A stretch of 64,000 nt of DNA. Origin: Aplysia californica (taxonomy: Eukaryota; Mollusca; Gastropoda; Aplysiida; Aplysiidae). This document shows positions 48,401-60,400 of this stretch, in pieces. Position 1 is the first letter of the stretch. Every line of letters starts with the position of its first letter. The position numbers were made by a program, and so were the translations under genes. The notes below the pieces were generated by a model. That model searched no databases. It saw nothing but the letters and a program-made list of their open reading frames with translations, and was not told the DNA's origin. Where the stretch lies: the NCBI RefSeq assembly GCF_000002075.1, contig NW_004797419.1, positions 741,487 to 805,486 of the forward strand, written 5' to 3'.

Positions 48401-51400
48401 CTCACAGAGATCTGTTCCCATGGGAGATGATATTGAAACTGTAAGTGATCTAGCCCTTTCATGTTGTGGAAAAGTGATGTTTTATAGCTTGTTGCTCAGA
48501 ATTAAAAAGTAGTGTACAGGGGCTCTTGAGGTAAGGTGTTTTCATTCAAAAGGTCCAGGTATCAGACCTGACAGCGACGATCAAAAATTTTATTTTTTCC
48601 GTCTCCTTTCTTGTTCCCTGATCCTGTTCTCTGGACCTGTTCTCTGGTCCTGTTCTGTTGTCTGCTGTCTTCTCCACTTTCTCTCCTCCACCACCCCCAC
48701 CCCCACCTCCTGTGGGCTCCTCTCTCCATTACTCCTGCCTCTTTCTACTGTTTGTCCTGGCTCCTTCTTACTGCTGTCTGTCAGACTCACCCTTGATCTT
48801 TGTGTAGGTAGGATTGATCACCAAACCTTTACGGATGAGGGCTTGGTGGTCCTAAGATTGATGAGAGTAGACTTCAGCTACCAGGGGGATAAAAGTTTAA
48901 AATTAATTCCTACCAAAACTAAAAATACTCTATAATATACCTTTGAAATCGGAGTGTGGCTGCCTGAAGGCAAGGGGCCCTACAAAATAGGAAAAACGTT
49001 CACATACATAAAAATCAGTTGCACTGCTGGGTGAAAAACCATGGGATTTAGCAGGGGAATGTAAAGAAGAAGAAAAGTAATGTGGGCTTCACCTGCAGGA
49101 CAATTGTTCATCACGGAGAGCATTTATTTTGAGAGATTTCTACTGAGCAGTGCCAGCACATGATTGTCAGTTTCACTCACAGTCACAGTGTGCCTTACTC
49201 CAAACAGGGGGCATCTGGAACATATCTTGTAACTTTGTTTGTGGCATTCTTTCATACTCACTTAAAAAAAAATAATAACCACTCAGTATATTTATTTGCT
49301 GTTGTACCTTTCAGAAAGCAGTAATCAAGCCTATAGCAGGTGGAATGTTGAAAGAACCGAAAGCAAATGTCTTCAAAATGTTTGGAAAAAGAGGTAAGAT
49401 TCTTCTTCTGTGCAACTTGTCTTTACATACATAGTGAAAAGGTTCCTTTTTTAAAAGTGCAGTCTCTAGAAGAGACAAAGTCATTTTTACTCGATTACAC
49501 ATCAAACACACAGCCCTTATGCACAAATACCTCCTTCAGGAAGATGAGAAGCCGTTCTGTGTCGGATGTGACACAGATTTTACCATTAGACACATTTTAA
49601 CCGAATGTCTAGTTCTGGAAGGATAACAACAACTGAATGTCTAGACTGCGGAGAGACCTGAAAGAAGTATTTTAAATTCAAACAATTGCAAGATCTGTTT
49701 TCCGCCGTTGTTCCCAACAGAATTTTGGATTTTATGAAGGCCATTGGCCTTTATGGGAAATTATTAAGTGAAATAAAATTGTTAAAATGTTTATGTTATT
49801 TAAAAGAGTTGTTTTAAATTGAAAATATTTTTACACCGAATTTTAATATTTTAACATTTTAAAATCTGATAGTTGACCCGCGGTGCCGTGAACTTGTGTT
49901 TCGCACGCTCGTATGACCTTATGCAGTTGCGAGCGCCGTAAAACCTCATACTAAACTTAAACTAAAAGTGCAGTGCCATCTTGCTTTCAGTACAGATACA
50001 TTAAAAAGATCAAGATAATGTTGAGGCTCGTATAATGTCCACAATGAAGTAGCCTAAATATATTAAATATCATTGAATGGGAATCTGCAATAAGTTTTAC
50101 AAAGTGCATTTAATAGAAACAGTTTTTTTAATACAAGCTATGATGATCAGCATTCTTCATCATGGTCCTCGTGCTTTGCAAGACATAACGATTACATGCG
50201 CCACACGTACGTCACAGTGGCAACTTGGTTTCTTTGCCGTATAAGAAAAGATGACTAATGACGTATGTCATATAGGTCACGGAGGAGTTTAGATGAAAGT
50301 CTGAAAGAACAAGGTCAGGACTAACCGTAGGATGCAGCAGTACCTTCCAGCTGTGTGCAGACTACAATAGTCTTGCTGGAGAATAATTTCCATTTCCAGA
50401 TATCCAGATCTCTTTTGGTGCAAGGTTTCATGCAGCTTGTCAAGTGTTTCATTAACAGTCAGCGCGGCACTCCATATCGAGAAGCAGACACCTTTGACGT
50501 CCCAACTAAACATAATGGTCTACAGTTTCTTGAATGATAAATAATCTTTGGATTTTTTTACTTTTCTGGAGTATTATGACGCAACTAAGTCTTTTTGCCT
50601 TTAATTACGTGCTCTAAAGAAGTCACAGTAGTTGGTGTCAAGTCACAGAATGTCTCTTTAACATTCCTACCAGCTCTGATTGCAATGCCAACACCTTTCT
50701 CAGCACAGTTTTAAATATTTTCGGTCAGTTTTTTTTAGGCCCTTGATACTCTGGTTGTTCATACACAGTTTCATGAACAACCTATATGGCTCAGTCACGA
50801 GCCATAGCAATTTCATAAATTTTCAAACACCTATCTTCTTGAATAAGTGTGTCAGCTCCCTGTATGTTGGCTTTTGACTTTGAAATCTGCGGGCACCCTG
50901 CGCGTGGCTTTTCTTCCAGATGTGTCTGTTTCGCTTAAAACAAACTGCACCAGTGATATTCCTACATTTTGTTCATTACATTTTCTCCGTACTCTACGAT
51001 GAGTTAGTTGAACATGCCAATGGGATCTTTTGTTTTGCACATAAAACTTGACAACATGAGAAGTGGGGACAAGAGAGGTGAGCAAAGAAAGGCTAACAAA
51101 GAAGCTCAAGTCGTTAAGTCGAGTAACATGTAGAAACTCATTTTGAATCGTTGCAATTTTCTAAATTGGTGTAAATGATCTGAGGAAATAAAAGACAACA
51201 GATCTTTGGATTAAAAACCTGATTTAAAAATCCTTTCACCTTTTATTAGAACTGCTAATACCATATATCTATCTCAAACAATTTATTTGGAAAGTATTGT
51301 TTCGTGGAAATTGTCTTGAATGTAGTTGCTAAGTTAATAGCTATCCCTCGTCAACACATATTTTGCAGCCTGCAAGTTAGTCCATATGAATTGTTTTGAT

Positions 51401-54400
51401 CACTGTGAAAGGCTAAAAGTGTTCAATAACAACCTGTGCTGTTCCATTTCAGATTATGGCTGTGAATGTAGACAAGAAGTCAAAAAATGTTGGCAACAGA
51501 GGTTAAAGTTTCATAGTTGACACTTTTTATTTGTTGGATGTCTTTGTGATATTTTTGCCTTCTGTTTGCATTGGACTTTTGTTGCCCTTGGATGCTACTG
51601 CATGTTTTCTGATCAGTATCATTGAGTAGAAAGAATTCTCATTGGGTTTTTTTTTTGCGTTGTGTTAGAATTTAAGACTACAGCTGTGGTGTTAGGTTTG
51701 TTTCCGCCCCTGTTGGGCTTTCTCGATCCCGATTTTCTACCTACATGTATTGTGGGAGCACGTCTTGTATTTTAGAGCTGGATCAAGTTGTAATCTTTCT
51801 GTCCAATGCCTTTTCCCCAAAGGTGTGGTATATACTTATAAATTCCGATGCCACATGTTGATGTTTTTTTTGTTTCATCAAGATGTGGCCTATACTATAC
51901 TTATAAGTTATTGCACGGGCAGTCACTCAGAGCAGTCAAACATTTGTAGTGGGCCCTGTTTTCCTGATATTGAAGGCAAGATTATACAACTATGTAACGT
52001 ATACTTGTGGAAACAGCCTGTAGTTTTCTTCTTTGACACATTTTCAGTGACAAAGGAGAACCAATACATTCTTTTGGTACAGGTCAGCATTCTGTTAGCC
52101 AATAGAAAAATGTTTTGCATTGAACTGCCGTCATTTTGAAAAATACAGTAAATGCAGTTTTTACAATTTTACAGGAGAGCCAAAAAACTGAATGTTATTA
52201 TGGGTAAAACATTTGCTTTAAAGATAATACGAATTGGTATGTGTACGGCTCCCTCCTCTTCACATAAATAAGCTAGGCTTTATAGGCGGCACATAAACTA
52301 TCAAACCGGACACCACAAGTGGACAAACTTAAACCCAGGAAGCGCGTAGGCACTTTATAAAGGGGGTGAGCCGGGCTACCCGGGAAGCCGCAGCCCCTAT
52401 AGGGCTGACCTGCTTTGATTGGGAAGCGCACAGCTATATAAAGGGCATAGATGTTGACCTTTTTTCAATGGAAAATTTCAGTATTCCTTATATGGAAAAT
52501 AACGTAGTAAATTACAGGTCAAAGTTATAAATAGCCACCAGTGACTTTGCAAGTTATCTTGACCTCGTAGAGTGTCTCTTGGCCAAAGATCGTACATAGC
52601 AAGAAAGTTCACTCAGCGAAAAAAGTGTCCATGGAAGTCTGCGCACTGGTTCAGATGATACTTCAGTTTTTGAAGCTCTCTTTCGTTTCTCCAGAAGAAG
52701 AATAGAAATAGCAGTTTGTTTGTTTCACTTTTATTTTTTATTTTCACACAAGTAGGGTAACTCTGGTCACAAAGTCCACACTTTTTCGAAGAGGGCACCT
52801 CCGAATTTTGAAAACCCTTTTTTATTTGGTTCAAATAGAGAAGTGATGAGTGAACTATCTTGGTACACACGATCTTAGTCTTGGCCAAGATATCGATCGA
52901 TAAAGTGACGCGATCCAGCTGAGAGATTATCAAGGCTGTGACTTTAAAGGGCTGTACGTAGGGAGCCGTAAGCATAGCCACAGGCAAGATAACAAGGAAG
53001 CTATATTATTATCAAAATCAAATGATTAAAATTATAGATTTGGGATGTTCGAAAGTTTTTTTTCTTGGTAACAATATTCAAAGTTTTTTAACTCGCCTTT
53101 AAAATTTTAAAGTTTGCTTCTAATGTATTTTTAAAAAAGATGACAGTGAAATTTACCCTATTTTCGAGATGTGTTTAATATTTAAGGTATAAAATGGAAT
53201 CGGCTCTAAGCATCCAATTCAAGGCTCTTTGCTCAAATATATAATATATCTGCAATGATGCATAATAGCTTGTTTTCTTCCGTCTGTCCTCAGATAAAAC
53301 AGGATGAAAACAAATTACACAGTTAAATCCACTCAGGTCTTTGCAAGTGGGTCTAAAAGTTGGATGACCAAAAGAATCTAAAAACCCATTAATGAAGTCC
53401 ATTGTAAACTAAAGTTCCGGCACATTTTCTGTGATGTTAGTCTGAAGTGGGTAAAGAGACATAGTAGGGGATCTACAGAATACACCTAAAACATTTTTTA
53501 AAAGTTCTAGTAATTTCAACCCCACACTTTAACTCGTGGCTATGAAACAAGGTTCAACAGACGGATGAGTACTTTTCGAAACTCATGTGTTGATGTCTAG
53601 ACAGTCTTGAGGGGGGGGGGGAAACCACGTGATTATGCTGAAACATGGGGGCATAGTCGTGTTGTTGTCTCAAAGAGCAATTTATAGGCTGGAACTCTGT
53701 AAATCATTTATTGTACTGATCCTGTGTTTGCAACCAAAGGAGGATATTTAATACAAGGCCCAAATACAGAATCTCTTTTTTATTACTGGATTCAGATTTT
53801 TTTAAAATATATTTTTGTTTGGTCACTGGCCAACAGTAATACCATACAAAGTTACATGATGTGCAGTGGAAAATAAATAAATGAACTAGAATTTTATTAA
53901 CATGGACAGTTAATAGTGAACAAGCTCTAGAAGGAACTTCAGTAAGATTTTTTAAAAACTTACCTCAAAGCACCAGTTGAAGGCTGTTCTTGGGAGGGAA
54001 AAAAAGATGACTAGTACAGTATTTATCAACTCTCCTTGTTAAGCTAAGGGTTTTCTTTTCTTTCTTTTTTTTTTGTATATCTGAAATTAATGCACAGTGT
54101 CAATATTTATGCTCATAATGAAAATGCATTGTTTTTAACTTGAATATTTTGATACATGAAAAAAAAAAAAAAAAAAAAATTAAAATCAGTTTGCTTTTTG
54201 GGAACTTTCATTTTTGCACTGCATTTCTAGTACTTTTACGCGGACACCAAAGGTACATACTCATCTCTTGTTATAATTTGGAAAGTCTTATAACAAGGAA
54301 CACAAAAACATAGAGAATTTTCCGGTTGCTTTAAGAGGTTTTTTATTTGAAAATTTTAGGCTTGAGAAGAGGATAGTACGGTAGAGATGGGATGGTTTTG

Positions 54401-57400
54401 TTAACTCCTCATCATCACTTTTGAAGACCAATGGAGAAGTGCATGACAGACTTTTTAATAAGCAAGTCACTGGACCTTTGGAAGACCTCCTGACAACACT
54501 AGAGTAATGCAGGCTCAAGTGGTATGGACACATCGCATGTACAGGGTCTTAATGGTTTGCCAAGACAATCAGTGGAGGAGACAGAGAAGAAGAGATAGAC
54601 AAAGGAAGAAATATGAGACTGTCCAATAATGGACAGGCCTGAAGTTGAATGATGCACAGAGAGAGGCTAAGAGAACAGGTGGTGGAACTGGCTGCTGAAT
54701 CATCTTTGGTGCCTTAACGGTGGATGACAATGGAAGGAGTATTACTTACTTTTGTTTTTTCCTTTCACTGGTACTGGTAGGTGATGCAGGGAGCAACGAT
54801 TGTCTGCCAGCTGGGAGTTGAGTGGCTTGGAGGAGGGCCAAGTCATGGGCTCTGAGGATGTCCTTTACAGTTTAGTCCATTTATAATGGCCTCTGTTATA
54901 ACATGAACTTGGATATAACAGTGATAATTCAAATCCCCTTTTTTTTTCCTCTATAAATATATAAGTAATATGAACCTGACTATAACAGGGTTCAATTTGC
55001 GCAGACTCAGATATAACAGTGATCTTGCAGCGCATGAACTTGCTTTCAGTCCATCAAATTATTAAAATTTGTCTCAACCAAGACATTTCGCTTGTTTGTA
55101 TGATCGCTTTCCAAAACACAAACTTTCAAACACATCCCCCCCCATAGTGTTGGGGTCACTGATTGGTCTGTCTCAGTGTAAGCAAAACAGCCTACAGGAA
55201 AAGTATCTACGGTAGTCGAATATATATAGTAAGATGAAGGTGCAATGGTACTGGTAGTTTCCCTTGATAACAGTTACAACAGGACTCACTTATAACAGGG
55301 TAAAAACTACCAGTCCCGTCCGTCCTGTAAAATTTGACTATACAAGGTTGCTTCAATGACCTATCGGATGAGGATAAAGTACAAACAGGTTGATGTTTTT
55401 TGTCTTGCGGGAAACCACTGTCAGTTTACTAGCTCTAGCCAGGGTGTTGCTCTGTTACTGGATTGTCTCCCTTTGACTTGGGTTAATGTGAAACATTACC
55501 TTCTGTGGAGTGTTATAACTGGCTGTATTTTGTTTTTCCAGCAAATGCAGCAGAACCTTCCATTTGAACCATACAGGCAGAAGATCTCCGCTATCTGATG
55601 AATATGGTATGGTATGATTTTTACACTTGATTTTCATTTGTATTTGTGTTAGAAAAGGGTGGACTTTTGTATGAAGAGTGCGTCTACATTTCCTCTGGTT
55701 ATTCAAGTGAAATGGGGAACTCTGGTGGCACCATAGATAGAGCATCATCTGTAGTTTGATCATAATAATATACCTGCTCTTTTCTTACTATTTTTTTCAT
55801 AAGGAAAGATCAAAGTGTTGTTTTACTTTGATGAGATAATCTGCTATAGTAATGTTCATAATAGACAGGTGGTGGGGATTGTCCTAAGCCCAGCGCCAGA
55901 ATGTTTCATTTGCTGTATATTATGATGTTGGTCTTGAAGAGACATGTAGATTTTTGGTCCACTGTATTGTGATGTCACTGAAAAGTATGGGGGGAGGAGG
56001 GGAATTGCAAGGGCAATGGTGAGACTTAATAGGGCAGCCATGGACAAAGAAACAAGTGAATGGAAGAGACAACGAACACTTGGATTTGAGTATACATTGC
56101 TAAAGCACTTTTAAGTTCTGGTGTGGTTCACATGAAAGAATTTTTTAAAAACCAAACGGTGAATCTTGCACAAACCTGACCTGGTTGTTCATGAACTTTG
56201 TCAGTTGAAGAAACTGCTCATATAAACAAGCTCTGTGGGACACTGTTGGCTGTGTCCTGTTATACTTACACTGTGACACATTTAGAACAGACGTCTTTAT
56301 TGTTACTGATAAAAAAATTATCATGTTCGTTGCATCTTTTTAATAACAAACAGTTGGATATCATTCAACAAACTTGGAGGCTGGGCCCAACGACTTCAGT
56401 GTGAGCAATTTCACTGTATCTGTTCTTAAAACACACAGAGCTACAAGATAGTCCTGAACTTTTTTATGTATTCATATGTGTTCCTCTTACATTTCTTGTT
56501 TCAGAACCAGTTTCAGCACTGTCGTCTTGTCGTGTGTACTCAATGAGAACGCAATCTCAAGGTGATGTTTTGACTGGGACAAATTACGAAGATAAACCAC
56601 AATTTTTCTTTGGCACACCTACATGTTCTGGACCTGAAAGTTCCATCTTCCTTCGTAAGTTGCTTTTTCATTACAGTTTAATACCTTGTGTCATCTTTCT
56701 CAACAGCACACTACCAAAGAATTCCAAAGTTCTATCTGACGCTTTTGGCTGTTTTGAGTTTCTAAGACCATGAGATCAAAACCCAAATGTTCTATCTGCT
56801 TTTTCACAATCATACAATAATTATTATTTGGAGTCGTTATAAATATATTTTTAAAATTGCATTTGGAAAAGCTTGACACGATGGGAAACTCAAACCTTTG
56901 ACATCAAACTTCTCAAGCTCATGTTTTCTCCATAACTTTTGTATTTTTCTTGACGCTTCTGTCACTTTGGGATATCGCTCGGCTTCTGCTATTTTGTCTC
57001 CTGTGCTATGATTATAAAACTGAAATATGGTCACTGATTGGTCTCACAAGGGTTGCAATGACAAAAAATATGCTTGACATTGCTGGTTTTTCCTGTTGTT
57101 AACATCCTGACATCGCTGGTTCTTCCATTGTGGACTATATTTTCTAACTCACAGAGACTGGCAGCGCTTATTTTTCCGTATATGACTTAGATGGACTAAA
57201 GCAGACCCAGCCAGGCATCATGCAGGAACAATAACCCAGAAATTAAGAAAAAAACTGACATCACTGGTTTTTTCCCTCATGCCCGTCATATTTTTAACTC
57301 CAGTATTAGCTCCAGGGTTCATTAGTTTGTCTACACATTGGATGTAAATGTATATGTTTCATGGAAACTGAAATTCATCGTGGGGGACTGAGTAGTCCAT

Positions 57401-60400
57401 GATAACTTCCAGCGTACTCTCTGTGTCCAATCCAGCAGCGACAGCGACCAGCTACAGCATGGACTCGTCCCAGAGCATTGAGCCAGCCATCAACATCTGT
57501 ATTAACCCTGAGGACATGGAGCTGGACCAAGATGATGATGGGGACAAGGACTCTGGCCTGTCTCTGGCCAAATACAATGCGTTTATTGCTTCAGCAAAGA
57601 AATTGGAAGCCGAGCAGCAAGCACTAAGACATATGCAAGAACACCAGTAAGTTATGTGGGCGAATTTTATACATTAATTGTCCGCAAATCTCAAGAATCC
57701 CGATTTTCCTGATTTTGATCGCGTGTATCATGATTTTTTTGTGCCATTTATGCCGGATTTAGTAGTTGACTCGCCCCAAGTTGTGTTGGATCTTTGCTTG
57801 CACACATTATTTCAACTATAATGGAAGTAATATCGATTTGCAATTTGGCCTTGCGACTTGGGACATTCTTAAGATCTACTTTCGCTTTGTTACCACTCAG
57901 AATTCTCTGATGATGGCCTGATAACTGTTTCAACTGCGACATACAAAAATGATCAATATTATTCATAGTTCTGCTGTTGGTTTCAAAGTAAGCTTTGCCC
58001 AAGTTCTGTTCAGTCGGGCCCATCAGTAAAACTTTCAATCGTGCGTTTGCATCACGTGACTTCGGCGTGTGAGTTTCGCGTGTGTCGGGGACCAACGGTT
58101 AATGGGGCCAACGTAAGTTCATCTGCAGGATTTTTTTTAAAAGGATAAAACACTACCACACACACACACACAGGGCCTATACATGGATATATATATATAT
58201 ATTCATGGACACTCCTGGAAAATGTTTAAGTCAGCTTGGCAGTCGCCTTGGTGATTTATCGTTGATCCCGATTTTTTCGCCCCTGAAATCCTGATTTTTA
58301 AATTTCATAGAGTGGCAGGTCTGATTTATCTGTGGTAGCTGACATCTGCACTTGTTTTTCATTCCACTGAAAAATGCTTAATTACTTTTTGCAAATCATC
58401 GGTTTCCAACTTGACTCAAGCCATGTATCAGTGGATAAAAATCAGACCTACCACTCATCCCGATTTAACCCTTTCGCACTTAGCAGGCTTGGCCAGCTGT
58501 GGCCCCCCATCCTTTAGACAAGGGCAACAACTCCACGAAAATTGAAGGGGTACCTTACTAAAAAAATTGTATAAAATCACAAACACAACCAAAAAATGAT
58601 GAAAATAGTATTTTCTGAAAAGAAAATGAATGAGCTAAATTACTAGTACAAAATTGTAAGTGGAACATTCACAGAGATTGAAGCCTCTGGTGGAAACTTG
58701 AAAGCACCTAAAAGACTTTTCTTTGAGTGTTTTTATTTTGTTTCTGCCATTCTCATATCGGGCAGCTTTGCGCCCATGCATCTTAGAGACATGATGGCGT
58801 GTTTACAACTAAAATCTCTTCCGACTTTTGTTTCCGCTCATCATCAAGACCTGTCTGTGGAACTTGCATACACTCGTTCACATCACTTGACATGACCGCG
58901 TGCGTGTGAGTAGCGCGTGTCGAGGACCGTCAACTGTCGGGGTCAACAAAGTTCACTCACACCGGTCGCATTGGTCGAGGTGTTTTTCAGGACTTAGCCA
59001 GTGGGGGAACCACTGTGGGGGATGGGGTGGGGGTATTTTTTTGATACTCTGGCTTAAAGTGCGTGCAATAATACGTGTAGGCCTACTCATTGAGGACACA
59101 TAAAGGAAAAAGAAATGATGAACAACCTTGACGCGATTTTGTCAAACGTTGTAACTGTATGAAAACGCATGCCTTTTGCATGGATGATTAGAGTTATGTG
59201 TAAGCTATTTTCAAGACTACGAGAGTTTTAGCGTCACTGCAACCTGCACTCCCCCAGTCTGAACCGAGTAGCTTACGTGCTCTCTGATCAATTTCCTCCC
59301 CTCTGCTTTGAGGTCCAAATGTGAACTTATTCCTGCAAAAGTTTTGTAAAGGGAACCACCCCCCCAGTGCCCCATATAACTAGGTAGCGTAAACTCGGCC
59401 TCGTGGGCACTTGCGGCCTTCTGAGCACGTGGTATCGAGGAAATTCAGACCGCTGTTTCTTTGCTCTTTCGCCACAAAACACTAAATGCTGAACACCTTG
59501 TAAAAGTTCAGCTTTTCTTCGTTACAATGGTGTAAGTTGTTTATATGTCCGATTATTAGGAGCTGGAGAATCGCCATGGAAAGTGATGCCCCTCGCGGTT
59601 GGAATGCGTGGTCGGCTGGTTCAAAAATTGACATGTGTGCATTCAAATGCTTCGCCGAAGGTTTGATGATTAAATACCGTCTTGTCATTGGCGGAGCACT
59701 GCAGAGCTTTAAGAGGGCTTTCCCGTGGTGTATTTTTGGCTTTTGATGTTTAAATAGAAAGCCTTTAAAAATACCGTTAAAGTTTTCAAAGATCCTTTTT
59801 TACACGAAATATGTAAAATACCGGCTTGAAAAAGGTAGCAATGAAAAGATCAGTTCTTTTTCTATTAGAATAAAGTAATTGACTTGGAATTAGTTTGCAT
59901 CAATCCTTGCATCAACTTGGAAAGTACACTACAGTATAGTGACAACTCGCTCGCCGCGGGGGGCCGGTGGGGCGCCGGCCAGGTCAACGCTCGGTGTTTT
60001 TGTCGAAATGACGACAGATCATCGTGTTTGAGGTGATAAAATACTGATTTGTAATGATCTCACAGTCTTGAAAAAAATTAGGCTTCATATCTATGTTATA
60101 GTGATTGTATTCTGTTAATGTGGAGATGGTTGGTGCTCTTGGTACTCTTTTATTATCTGTCAAACATGGGGTTGCAGCCAGTTTGCGACTTAAACAAATT
60201 TGATCATATTTAAAACTGCTACCATTTTCTTAAAAATTGACTGAGATGTTAAAGAATGGTATCAAAATTCTCAGGATATATAGGCCTTTCATAAGAAACA
60301 GATAAATTTGGCATGCAGCTACTTTGAAAATTTTGTTTCCAGTACTTTTTATAACTGATTTGCGGTTGATCCCGATTTTTTTCACCAGATCCGATTTTTT

